Source of the DNA: Paenibacillus sp. JJ-223
GTDB lineage: Bacteria; Bacillota; Bacilli; Paenibacillales; Paenibacillaceae
Length of the DNA stretch: 64,000 nucleotides
Assembly (NCBI RefSeq): GCF_927798175.1
Contig: NZ_CAKMMP010000016.1
Location: 1-64,000, forward strand
Direction: 5' to 3'
Shown: positions 16,811 through 24,956 of the stretch, piece by piece
How positions within the stretch are numbered: position 1 is the stretch's first letter
Layout: each line of letters starts with the position of its first letter
Position numbers and translations under genes: made by a program
Notes under the pieces: model-generated
Database searches by the model: none
What the model was told of the DNA's origin: nothing
Seen by the model: the letters and a program-made list of their open reading frames with translations, nothing else

Positions 16811-18286
16811 TTACCAGCGGGCCGTCACCATTTTTTTGCGTGTATAGAACTCGACGCCGTCGGTGCCATTGGCATGCAGATCGCCGTAGAAGGATTTTTT
16901 CCAGCCCGAGAACGGGAAAAACGCCATCGGGGCAGGTACGCCCAGATTAATGCCTAGCATGCCCGCATCGATCGTTTCCCGGAACTGCCGCATGCTCGAA
17001 CCGCTCTGCGTGAACAGGCATGCCCCGTTGGCAAACTCGGAGCGGTTCGCCAGCTCGATCGCTTCCTCCAGCGTAGCTACTCTCGCAATCGAAAGCACGG
17101 GCGCAAAAATCTCGTCCCGCCAAATTTTCATCGTGCTGTCCACGTCATCGAAGATGGTCGGCCCGACGAAATACCCCGATGCTCCGGCCGCTTCATCCTT
17201 CCGGCCGTCACGGATGAGCTTCGCCCCTTCTTGCTGTCCGGACTCGATATAGCCCAGCGTGCGCTCTTTGTGCGGACCGCGGATAACCGGGCCGAGGAAT
17301 ACGCCGTCATGCATGCCGTTCCCGATCGTGATCCGGTCGGCGGCATCCGCCAGTTTCTGCACGAGCGCGTCCGCCACGTCGCCGACGGCAACGACGACGG
17401 AACAGGCCATGCAGCGCTCACCTGCGGAGCCGAAAGCGGCGCTCGTGATTTCCTTCACCGTCAGGTCCAGATCGGCATCCGGCATGACGATGGAGTGGTT
17501 TTTGGCACCGGCGAGCGCCTGCACCCGTTTGCCGTGCGCGGAGGCAGTCGTGTACACGTATTCGGCCACGGGCTGTGAGCCGACAAACGAGATCGCTTGA
17601 ACATCCGGGTGTTCAAGCAGCCCGTTCACGACGTCGTGCGCGCCGTGAACGACGTTCAGCACGCCGTCCGGAAGCCCCGCTTCCTGAAACAGCTCCGCCA
17701 GGCGGCATGCCAGCAGCGGTGTACGCTCGGACGGCTTCAGGACAAAGGTGTTCCCGCACGCGATCGCCAGCGGGAACATCCAGCACGGTACCATCATCGG
17801 GAAGTTGAAGGGGGTGATTCCCCCTACAACGCCGATAGGGTACCGGTACATACCCGATTCGAGCCCTGTGGCGATATCGGGCAGTTGTTTGCCCATCATG
17901 AGATTCGGAGCGCCTGCCGCGAATTCGACGCATTCGATGCCGCGCTGCACTTCACCGTAAGCTTCGTTGTAGCTTTTGCCGTTCTCCAGCGTAACCAGCC
18001 GCGCCAGCTCCTCCCAATGCTCCACCAGCAGCTGCTGGTAGCGGAACAGAATGCGCGCGCGCCGCGGAACCGGCGTTTTGCTCCACGAGGCAAACGCCTC
18101 CTTCGCACGCTTCACGGCAAGATCCACGTCCGCTTGTTCGGACAACGGAACGAGGGCGATGACCTCTTCCGTCGCCGGATTCACCACCGGCTCGTTGCGG
18201 TCGCTTGCCGGACTAGTCCAGGCACCCCCGATCCAGTTTTGCACGATTTTAACGCCCGTCTGCGTTGAAGTTTCATTTCCCATCAT
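16811..18286 (-). CDS. iolA: methylmalonate-semialdehyde dehydrogenase (acylating)
   Basis: 491-aa CoA-acylating aldehyde dehydrogenase that converts malonate semialdehyde to acetyl-CoA, the last step of the pathway. It carries the ALDH core: cofactor region ITPFNFPMMVPCWMFPLAIACGN, ELFQEAGLPDGVLNVV, and GSAGERCMA with the catalytic cysteine. The MMSDH-type NWIGGAW start and the PFSGWKKSFYGDLHANGTDGVEFYT end are both present. AAAGGGG precedes the ATG. A 444-bp gap holding a triplicated repeat separates it from iolC, so it may have its own promoter. Confidence 0.93.
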   Translation of the reverse strand: MMGNETSTQTGVKIVQNWIGGAWTSPASDRNEPVVNPATEEVIALVPLSEQADVDLAVKRAKEAFASWSKTPVPRRARILFRYQQLLVEHWEELARLVTLENGKSYNEAYGEVQRGIECVEFAAGAPNLMMGKQLPDIATGLESGMYRYPIGVVGGITPFNFPMMVPCWMFPLAIACGNTFVLKPSERTPLLACRLAELFQEAGLPDGVLNVVHGAHDVVNGLLEHPDVQAISFVGSQPVAEYVYTTASAHGKRVQALAGAKNHSIVMPDADLDLTVKEITSAAFGSAGERCMACSVVVAVGDVADALVQKLADAADRITIGNGMHDGVFLGPVIRGPHKERTLGYIESGQQEGAKLIRDGRKDEAAGASGYFVGPTIFDDVDSTMKIWRDEIFAPVLSIARVATLEEAIELANRSEFANGACLFTQSGSSMRQFRETIDAGMLGINLGVPAPMAFFPFSGWKKSFYGDLHANGTDGVEFYTRKKMVTARW

Positions 18287-18432
18287 CCTGTTCCCCTTTC
18301 AACGGTGTTCTAGTCGGTATACTCGTCTCTGCTGCATAGCAACCCTGGCTCTGGCGTTGGTAGCGGCTGTCGATGTCTACCTCTTACGAACCTGATGCAC
18401 GCTATTCGGCGAAACTTCGACCATCTGGAATT

Positions 18433-18567
18433 CTAACGAACATGAGAAGCGTTATTTGCCCCATTTATGCTCTTGTCGCAGCTAATTCCGGTAAATAACG
18501 CCGCTGAAGTTCGTTAGGATTAGACAGCCTCCATTTTCGAGGGAATAAGGTGCCTCATGTTCGTTAC
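18433..18567. repeat. three copies of a ~27-bp unit in the iolC-iolA gap
   Basis: Unit A (18433-18459, plus) begins CTAACGAACATGAG and ends CGTTATT. Units B (18490-18517) and C (18541-18567) are the same unit on the minus strand (CTAACGAACTTCAG...CGTTATTTAC and GTAACGAACATGAG...CTTATTC). A and B form a long imperfect inverted repeat. No convincing gene lies in 18287-18730; a weak minus-strand frame there runs through the repeats. Confidence 0.65.
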
Positions 18568-18730
18568 ATTTTCCAACCACATTGTCACAGCCTTTGAAAC
18601 TTCGGCCATCCTCTATAAAGTTGCTGGAGTTCCTGCCTGAACCGGAAACCAAATTTTCCTGACCCAGCCTCACACATTCCAGCAATATCATCCTAAATGG
18701 GCTTGCGCTACTTCTTGCCTGCGTCACCAT

Positions 18731-19741
18731 TCAGGGCACCGTAATCTCGCCCCGGTTGCAGCGCTCAATATAGTCGTTGACCTGTTCTACTGTCGGCATC
18801 GCATCCGAACAGCTATGGCTGGAAATCACAATGCATGCAGCCGCACTGCCGTAACCCATGCTTTGCTCGATCGTCCAGCCCTGCATCAAGCCGTACAGGA
18901 AACCGGCAGCATAGGAGTCGCCCGCGCCGAACGTCTTCACCACCCGCGCCGGATAGCTGTCCGCACGGTGGGATTGGCCCTCCCTCGTATAAGCGATGGA
19001 GCCTTGCTTGCCGTGTTTGATGACGACGATCTTGGCCGAAAAATCAAACCACTTCCGGGCCGTCACCTGATCGCTGCGGTCCGGGTTGTGGTCGAATGCC
19101 TCCATCATGTCGAACTCCTCGCGGGTGCCCAGCAAAATGTCGCATTTCTCGGCCGCAAGGTTGTAGTACACCGCCGTCTCTTCCGGCGACGTCCACGTGT
19201 AAGGACGGTAATCGAGATCAAACACGATCACCACCCCATGCCGCTTCGCATACGCCAAAGCCTGAAACACCGCTTCGCGGGAAGGATTTTGCGCCAGTGC
19301 CGTGCCCGAAATCAGCAATACGCGCGAGTCGGCGATCAACTGCTCCTGCACCTCTCCGGCGCGCAGCTTCAGATCTGCTACGTTGTCGCGGTACATGAGA
19401 ATGCTGCAATCGGTCGGGCTTTTGATCTCCGTGAAAGCCAGCCCCGTAACCGCACCGGTATCATCAGTAACTACATTGGACGTATCGATGCCGTTGTTCT
19501 CCAGGTAGCGGTGAATGAACCGCCCCATCTGGTCGTCCGCGATTTTGCCGACAAAAGCCGTTTTCAAGCCAAGACGGGACATCCCGATTGCAATATTGGC
19601 GGGCGAACCGCCGACATACTTCGTAAACGTCATCGTGTCTTCCATCGGACGGTTGATTTCATTGGCGTTCAAGTCGATGCACAGGCGGCCGATCGCCGTG
19701 AAATCCATTTTCCGCGAAGCGGGGAAATCAACGTAGTTCAT
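18731..19741 (-). CDS. iolC: 5-dehydro-2-deoxygluconokinase
   Basis: 336-aa PfkB/ribokinase-family kinase that phosphorylates 2-deoxy-5-keto-gluconate. N-terminal motif YVGGSPANIAIGMSRLG and C-terminal PfkB motif VKTFGAGDSYAAGFLYGL, with the catalytic aspartate in GAGDS, are intact. IolC-specific IGRLCIDLNANEINRPMED opens the protein. Its start overlaps the iolE stop by 4 nt (ATGA), so the two are translationally coupled. AAGGAG lies 9 nt upstream. Confidence 0.94.
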   Translation of the reverse strand: MNYVDFPASRKMDFTAIGRLCIDLNANEINRPMEDTMTFTKYVGGSPANIAIGMSRLGLKTAFVGKIADDQMGRFIHRYLENNGIDTSNVVTDDTGAVTGLAFTEIKSPTDCSILMYRDNVADLKLRAGEVQEQLIADSRVLLISGTALAQNPSREAVFQALAYAKRHGVVIVFDLDYRPYTWTSPEETAVYYNLAAEKCDILLGTREEFDMMEAFDHNPDRSDQVTARKWFDFSAKIVVIKHGKQGSIAYTREGQSHRADSYPARVVKTFGAGDSYAAGFLYGLMQGWTIEQSMGYGSAAACIVISSHSCSDAMPTVEQVNDYIERCNRGEITVP

Positions 19742-20667
19742 GTGAGCGGGCTCCTTTCCGTATCGTTTGGCTCCCGGACAAGAGAATCGATATACGCCAG
19801 GGAACGCTTTGCATATTCGTAAGGGTTATGCACTGCCGGGTCCTGCTCCCCTTCAAGCATCGCCCATCCGTTGTACCCTCGGGAAACGAGCTCCTGCACA
19901 ATGGGGGCAAAGTCGATGCAGCCGTCACCCGGGACCGTGAATACTCCTTTGCGAATGCACCCCACAAAATCGCTCTGCTCCGCCCGTGCCTCTGCCAGCA
20001 CTTGTGGACGGACATCTTTGAGGTGAATGTAAGCGATCCGGTCATAATGCTTGCGCAGCACTTCCAACGGATCGGCTCCTCCGTAATAAGCGTGCCCTGT
20101 ATCATAGAGCAGGTGAACCAGGGCAGGATCGGTCAGCTCCATCAGCTTATCGATCTCTTCCGGCTGTTCTACCGCCGTGCCGCCGTGATGATGATACGTC
20201 AGCTTCAAACCATGCTCGCGGGCAATCTCCCCGGCGGCGTTTAGCCCTTCCGCCAAGGCTTGCCACTCCGGCTCTCCCAGCCTCAGCACCTCTTTTTCAT
20301 GGGGCGTGCGCCGTGGGTCGAAATGCAGGGAACCGCCCACCTCGCATGTGCTGATCACCGTGCTGCCCATGGACTGCAAAAATTCGGCGTGGCGGCGGTA
20401 ACCGTCAAGTTCGGACTGCCGATAGGAAGGATCGGAAAACAGCACCGACTTCCACTGGGATACGAGGCGGATGCCCCGCTGATCCAGTTCCTTCTTAAGC
20501 TCAATCCGATCCGTCGGATACTTGCGCCCCATCTCCGTGCCCGTCAGCCCGAGACGCTGAATGTCGTCCAAAATTTGTTCGCACGTCGTATCGTTGCCGT
20601 GTTCCTTCACATCCTCGCCGACCCAATTGATCGGATGAATGCCGATCCGAAATGGAAGCTTGCTCAT
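19738..20667 (-). CDS. iolE: myo-inosose-2 dehydratase
   Basis: 309-aa TIM-barrel protein of the xylose-isomerase-like (AP endonuclease 2) fold that dehydrates 2-keto-myo-inositol. Signature segments are GIHPINWVGEDVKEHGNDTTCEQIL, GTEMGRKYP, LTYHHHGGTAVEQPEEID, LLYDTGHAYYGG and YIHLKDVRPQVL, which bring the metal-binding Glu/Asp/His residues. AAAGGAG sits 8 nt before the ATG. It lies between iolD (21-nt gap) and iolC (overlap). Confidence 0.95.
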   Translation of the reverse strand: MSKLPFRIGIHPINWVGEDVKEHGNDTTCEQILDDIQRLGLTGTEMGRKYPTDRIELKKELDQRGIRLVSQWKSVLFSDPSYRQSELDGYRRHAEFLQSMGSTVISTCEVGGSLHFDPRRTPHEKEVLRLGEPEWQALAEGLNAAGEIAREHGLKLTYHHHGGTAVEQPEEIDKLMELTDPALVHLLYDTGHAYYGGADPLEVLRKHYDRIAYIHLKDVRPQVLAEARAEQSDFVGCIRKGVFTVPGDGCIDFAPIVQELVSRGYNGWAMLEGEQDPAVHNPYEYAKRSLAYIDSLVREPNDTERSPLT

Positions 20668-20688
20668 ATATTCCCGTCTCCTTTGCGA

Positions 20689-22554
20689 TTAGATGAGCCT
20701 TGCTTTGGCGCGATTCCGCCGCATGGCGCCGTGTGCTTCTACCACCTTGCCCTCTGCGGATACTTCGGGAACGCCCACGTTCCACCACGATTCATAACCG
20801 CCCGAGTTGGTGCCAGGCACCACCGGAATTTCGATCAATGTCGTGACCGTCTCGGCCTGCGCCGCTCGAAGCGCCTGTTCCAGCTGCTCCGCATTCTCCG
20901 CCCGATAACCCTTTGCACCCAAGCTGCGGGCATGGGCGGCGAAATCCATCGGCATGTACTCCCCGGTCAAACGTCCGGATCCGGCCTCGCGATAGCGGAA
21001 TTCGTTGCCGAACCCGTCGCTGCCGTGCTCCCGCTGCAAATTGTGAATGCATTGGAAGCCGTTGTTGTTGAACAGCAAAATCGTCATTTTGCGTCCTTCC
21101 TGAAGGCTGGTCACCAATTCGGAGTGCAGCATCAGATAACTGCCGTCGCCAACCAACGCATACACCTCACGATCCGGCTCGGCCAAGGCTACCCCAAACG
21201 CGCCGCTCACTTCGTAGCCCATGCAAGAAAAGCCATACTCCATGTGGTACGTCTTCGGCTCGGCCGACCGCCACAAACGGTGCAGGTCACCGGGCAGGCT
21301 CCCCGCGGCGCAGACGATTACGGATGAGGATGGAATGGCGTCGTTGATGATGCCGAGCGCGTGCGTCTGCGCCAATCCCGCCTCATGCTTGAGCGCATAC
21401 AGCCGATCGACCTCGGCATCCCACTGTCGACGGAGATCCGCCACCTCGGATGACTCGTATCCGCTGCGATATTTCCGCAGTTGAAGCGCCTCCTGCAAAG
21501 CCTGAAGACCCTCCCGCGCATCGGCCAGCACCGCTTCGCCGCCGAGCTTCGCGGCATCCATGCCGTTCAGGTTGATATTGACGAAGGATACGTCGGGATG
21601 CTGGAAAGCAGACCTCGACGCCGTCGTGAAGTCCGAAAACCTCGTGCCGACGCCGATGACAACGTCCGCTTCCCGCGCCAGCCGGTTGGCCGCCAGCGAA
21701 CCGGTTACGCCAACCGCTCCCACATTGAGCGGATGGTCCCATGCCAGGGCGCTTTTGCCGGCTTGCGTCTCGGCGACCGGGATGCCGAAGGCTTCGGCGA
21801 AGGCCGCAAGCTGCGCGGACGCCTCGGCGTACAGTACGCCGCCGCCTGCGATCAGCAGCGGCCTGCGTGCGCGGGCGATCTGCTCAGCCGCCCGCTCGAG
21901 GGCGGCCCGGACCGGGGGACGCCGGTCCAGGTAGTGCACCCGCCGCTCGAAAAATGCCGCGGGATAATCATATGCCTCGGCCTGCACGTCCTGCGGGAGC
22001 GCCAGCGTCACCGCGCCCGTCTCGGCCGGGTCGGTCAGCACCCGCATCGCGTTCGACAACGCCGTCATCAATTGCTCCGGCCGTACGATGCGGTCCCAGT
22101 ACTTGCTTACGGCTTTGAACGGATCGGTAGCGGAAATGGTGTAATCGCTTCCAACTTCAAGCTGCTGCAGCACCGGGTCAGGCTCCCGCGTAGCGAAATT
22201 GTCTCCCGGGAGCAGCAGCACAGGGATCCGGTTGACCGTAGCCGTCGCTGCAGCGGTGATCATGTTCAAGGCACCCGGTCCAATGGACGTGGTGCAGGCA
22301 TAGATTTGCCTGCGGTTCTTCTGTTTGGCGTAGGCTGCTGCGGTATGCACCATGCCCTGCTCGTTTTTGCCCTGCAAATACGTCAGGCTGCCGGGGCTGC
22401 GTTCCAACGCTTCCCCGATGCCGGTCACGTTGCCGTGCCCGAAAATGCCGATGACGCCTTTTACGAACTTCGTTTCCTCGCCGTCCACGGAAATGTATTG
22501 CTGGTCGAGATAGCGGAGCAATGCCTGAGCCATCGTCAGCCGAATCGTTGTCAT
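20689..22554 (-). CDS. iolD: 3D-(3,5/4)-trihydroxycyclohexane-1,2-dione acylhydrolase
   Basis: 621-aa thiamine-diphosphate enzyme that opens the inositol ring. It has the three-domain TPP layout: N-terminal Pyr domain (GIFGHGNVTGIGEAL, with a conserved Glu pattern), central domain (RRPLLIAGGGVLYAEA, ADVVIGVGTRFSDFTT), and C-terminal PP domain (ALVGDGSYLMLHSEL...FNNNGF, the GDG-NN TPP/Mg motif). First gene of the operon. Directly upstream lie a sigma-A-type promoter and three LacI-type operator sites. AAAGGAG is 11 nt before the ATG. Confidence 0.95.
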   Translation of the reverse strand: MTTIRLTMAQALLRYLDQQYISVDGEETKFVKGVIGIFGHGNVTGIGEALERSPGSLTYLQGKNEQGMVHTAAAYAKQKNRRQIYACTTSIGPGALNMITAAATATVNRIPVLLLPGDNFATREPDPVLQQLEVGSDYTISATDPFKAVSKYWDRIVRPEQLMTALSNAMRVLTDPAETGAVTLALPQDVQAEAYDYPAAFFERRVHYLDRRPPVRAALERAAEQIARARRPLLIAGGGVLYAEASAQLAAFAEAFGIPVAETQAGKSALAWDHPLNVGAVGVTGSLAANRLAREADVVIGVGTRFSDFTTASRSAFQHPDVSFVNINLNGMDAAKLGGEAVLADAREGLQALQEALQLRKYRSGYESSEVADLRRQWDAEVDRLYALKHEAGLAQTHALGIINDAIPSSSVIVCAAGSLPGDLHRLWRSAEPKTYHMEYGFSCMGYEVSGAFGVALAEPDREVYALVGDGSYLMLHSELVTSLQEGRKMTILLFNNNGFQCIHNLQREHGSDGFGNEFRYREAGSGRLTGEYMPMDFAAHARSLGAKGYRAENAEQLEQALRAAQAETVTTLIEIPVVPGTNSGGYESWWNVGVPEVSAEGKVVEAHGAMRRNRAKARLI

Positions 22555-22583
22555 GGATGAATCGTCTCCTTTCCCTTCATGGG

Positions 22584-22641
22584 TTAAGCGCTTAATCTAC
22601 GTTAAAGTTAAGCGCCTTACCCCTGAAGGTTAAGCGCTTAA
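22584..22641. promoter_or_regulatory. triple LacI-type operator at the iolD promoter
   Basis: Perfect palindromes TTAAGCGCTTAA at 22584-22595 and 22630-22641. A one-base-expanded version TTAAGCGCCTTA lies between them at 22608-22619. Centres are about 22-24 bp apart, two helical turns. The site nearest the promoter covers the expected transcription start. Confidence 0.75.
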
Positions 22642-22646
22642 TTCAC

Positions 22647-22675
22647 ATGATATTACAGCCGTATCATTTAGGCAA
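22647..22675 (-). promoter_or_regulatory. iolD promoter
   Basis: On the minus strand TTGCCT (22670-22675), a 17-nt spacer and TATCAT (22647-22652). The start would fall at about 22640, inside the operator at 22630-22641. Confidence 0.65.
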
Positions 22676-22686
22676 GTATTTTTTGT

Positions 22687-22718
22687 AAGCGTTTTATTAC
22701 AGAACCCATAAAACGCTT
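22687..22718. repeat. 11-bp perfect inverted repeat upstream of the iol promoter
   Basis: AAGCGTTTTAT (22687-22697) and ATAAAACGCTT (22708-22718) with a 10-bp spacer, just upstream of the iolD -35. The arms include a degenerate cre-like TGTAAGCGTTTT. It may be a further regulatory site. There is no T-run for leftward termination. Confidence 0.5.
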
Positions 22719-22742
22719 TTCCTCTTTCACAGACTCGCCAAA

Positions 22743-23291
22743 TTACGGCCTGAATCTTCCCATCACGATCGTATCATGGTACGTTCCGTCCGCATGCCGC
22801 CTGTCGTTATGCAGCACGCCTTCCACCTCAAACCCCGCCTTCTCGTACAGGGCTCGCGCCTTCGCATTGGCAGCCAGCACGGTCAGCGCCACTTTCTTAA
22901 TCGCCTCTTGTGCATCCGCCCAACCAAGTGAACATTCCAGCAGCCGCGTACCAATCCCGTACCCCCAATAATGCTGCGCAACGCCTACGCCGAATTCCAC
23001 CTTATGCGCAAACCGCTTCAATTCGCTCCCTTCGCATCTCGAATATCCCACGATCTTCCCATCCGCCACAGCCACCAAAAACAGATTTCGCGGCTTGATC
23101 GTATCCCGGGCAATCAGATCTTCAAAACCGATGGCATCGATAAACGCTTCACCCGGCTCGCGATCCATATGTTCGGTCTCCCCGTCAATCCGCAAGCGCA
23201 GTGCCGACAACGCTTCTCCGTCTCCTTCCTGCGCCGAACTGATCGCAAATGTCTTGCCCTTTGACTGAAACCGCTGTTCTTCAATTACCAT
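22743..23291 (-). CDS. GNAT family N-acetyltransferase
   Basis: 182 aa. The acetyl-CoA-binding motif A is recognisable as VEFGVGVAQHYWGYGIGTRLLECSLGWA (variant of Q/RxxGxG/A), followed by LTVLAANAKARALYEKAGFEVEGVLHNDRRHADGTYHDTIVMGRF, typical of RimJ/RimL-like or YhhY-like acetyltransferases. The substrate is unknown. It follows the response regulator at 57-nt distance on the same strand, so it may be the last gene of that transcript. TGAGGAA lies directly before the ATG. Confidence 0.85.
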   Translation of the reverse strand: MVIEEQRFQSKGKTFAISSAQEGDGEALSALRLRIDGETEHMDREPGEAFIDAIGFEDLIARDTIKPRNLFLVAVADGKIVGYSRCEGSELKRFAHKVEFGVGVAQHYWGYGIGTRLLECSLGWADAQEAIKKVALTVLAANAKARALYEKAGFEVEGVLHNDRRHADGTYHDTIVMGRFRP

Positions 23292-23348
23292 TTCCTCATA
23301 ACTCCATTTCGTATTCTATTCAGCATGTCATCTGTTCATGATCCGCGG

Positions 23349-24956
23349 TTAGTCTACTTCGGACGGGCTTTTTCCCGTCAGCATTTTGAACACCTGGCTG
23401 AAATAGGTCGCATTGCGGAATCCCGTCATCTCGCTCACCTCGTACACCATGTATCTTCCCGTCTTGAGCAGCTCCATGGCCTTCCGAACCCGATATCCGT
23501 TAAGGTAGCTGACGAAGTTTTCCCCCGTCACCCGCTTGAACAGTTGGCTCAAATATTTGGGATGAACGTACAACCCCCGCGCAATGGCCTCAAAGCTGAT
23601 CTCTTCCGCATAGTGCTCCTCCACGTATCGCTTGACCTGGATCACCAGCTTGTTGGTTTTCTTCTCGGCCGTTTCTTTCCTTGCCTGCTCAAGCCAATTC
23701 CGAATCACGCCGTCCATCCAGCATATCAGATCCTGCAGCGTATATTTAAGCTGAATTTCGCGCAAAAAGTCGCTCATTGCCAACGGAGGGTCAAGCCTGG
23801 GATATCGGCTGCTCCAACTTTGCGTCAGCGTATCGAACAGGCTCACGGCCACCACTTGTACCTCTTGCATGCTCGTTCCGCTCCCTTTCTCCAACAAACA
23901 GCGAATGTGGCGCCATACCTCTTCCGCCAAGTCCGGCCGCATGTCGGTCCACGCTTCGCTCCATTGCCGAAGCTGTATGGAGTAATCGGGAGCAGGAGCT
24001 TCCTGCCACCCGTCCGTTTCATAACAATACACCCGGCTGCCCCCCTGGAATTCTGCCGTTTCCAGCGCCTCCCGGCTCTCCAGATAGGAGTCCATCAACT
24101 CGCATAAATGGCCCTTGCACCCGCCGACGCCTGCGTTCATCTCCATTTTGAGATACGTGAACACCTGGTCGATCATGCGCTGCAGCAGCCGCTGAATCGA
24201 CTCTGCCGAAGAATCGCCTTCCAGCATAACGAGCACGAACACTCGATCCGAGTAGTCGATCACTTCGATATGCTGCCTCTCTGCCATCATTGAAGCATGG
24301 GTTTGCACGGTTTCCCTGATGATGTCCGCCGCGCCATACCTGAGCAATTGCCAGTCGCGTTCTTTCATGCGCGTCAGGAATTCGGGGCGACCCAGCTGCA
24401 GACTGATGGCCCGAACGCGTCCGGCATCGCTCAATCCGACATATTCCATTCGGTCCCGCGACATTTCTTCCGGACGGTAGCGCGTGGTGAGAAGCTCATG
24501 CAGGAACTGTTTTCTCAGATAGGGAAGCACACGTCCGATCTCCTGTTTATAAACGCGCTCCAGCCGCTCTCGCCGCTCTCTCACATCCTGTTCCAGCATG
24601 ACCTCGCGCAGCACGGCCTCGATTTCCTCCACCTCCGCCGGTTTCAGCAAAAAGTGGTTCACGCCCCACCGCATCGCCGCCCGTGCATTCTCGAATTCGT
24701 CGTACCCGCTCAGAATAATGATAGGAACGTCGGGATGCTCGCTCCTCAGCGCCTGCGTCATCTCAAGTCCCGTCATTCCCGGCATGTAGATATCCGTCAT
24801 AACCAGGTCCGGCTTCACGCCGCGAAACAGCTCCAATGCATCCGCGCCGTTCGCGGCAGTTCCTGCAATGGTCAGGCCAAGGGATGGCCAATCGACATGA
24901 TGGGTCAGCGCCCGGATCATATGCGGATCGTCATCCACCAGCAGGATCGTTTTCAT
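23349..24956 (-). CDS. YesN-like response regulator with AraC-type DNA-binding domain
   Basis: 535 aa. Receiver domain 1-120 with VDDDP, phospho-acceptor Asp55 (DLVMTDIYMPG) and the switch lysine in FLLKPAE. A long central region (about 130-420) of the type found in Paenibacillus YesN-like regulators follows. The last 100 residues are an AraC-type double helix-turn-helix (ISFEAIARGLYVHPKYLSQLFKRVTGENFVSYLN, MVYEVSEMTGFRNATYFSQVFKMLTGKSPSE). It overlaps the histidine kinase gene by 4 nt. Probably activates the sugar-transport operon in which it lies. Confidence 0.93.
   Translation of the reverse strand: MKTILLVDDDPHMIRALTHHVDWPSLGLTIAGTAANGADALELFRGVKPDLVMTDIYMPGMTGLEMTQALRSEHPDVPIIILSGYDEFENARAAMRWGVNHFLLKPAEVEEIEAVLREVMLEQDVRERRERLERVYKQEIGRVLPYLRKQFLHELLTTRYRPEEMSRDRMEYVGLSDAGRVRAISLQLGRPEFLTRMKERDWQLLRYGAADIIRETVQTHASMMAERQHIEVIDYSDRVFVLVMLEGDSSAESIQRLLQRMIDQVFTYLKMEMNAGVGGCKGHLCELMDSYLESREALETAEFQGGSRVYCYETDGWQEAPAPDYSIQLRQWSEAWTDMRPDLAEEVWRHIRCLLEKGSGTSMQEVQVVAVSLFDTLTQSWSSRYPRLDPPLAMSDFLREIQLKYTLQDLICWMDGVIRNWLEQARKETAEKKTNKLVIQVKRYVEEHYAEEISFEAIARGLYVHPKYLSQLFKRVTGENFVSYLNGYRVRKAMELLKTGRYMVYEVSEMTGFRNATYFSQVFKMLTGKSPSEVD

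Noticed and set aside
18482..18730. 82-codon minus-strand open frame in the iolC-iolA gap
   Set aside because: It runs through the repeat units, has no ribosome binding site and no recognisable protein features.
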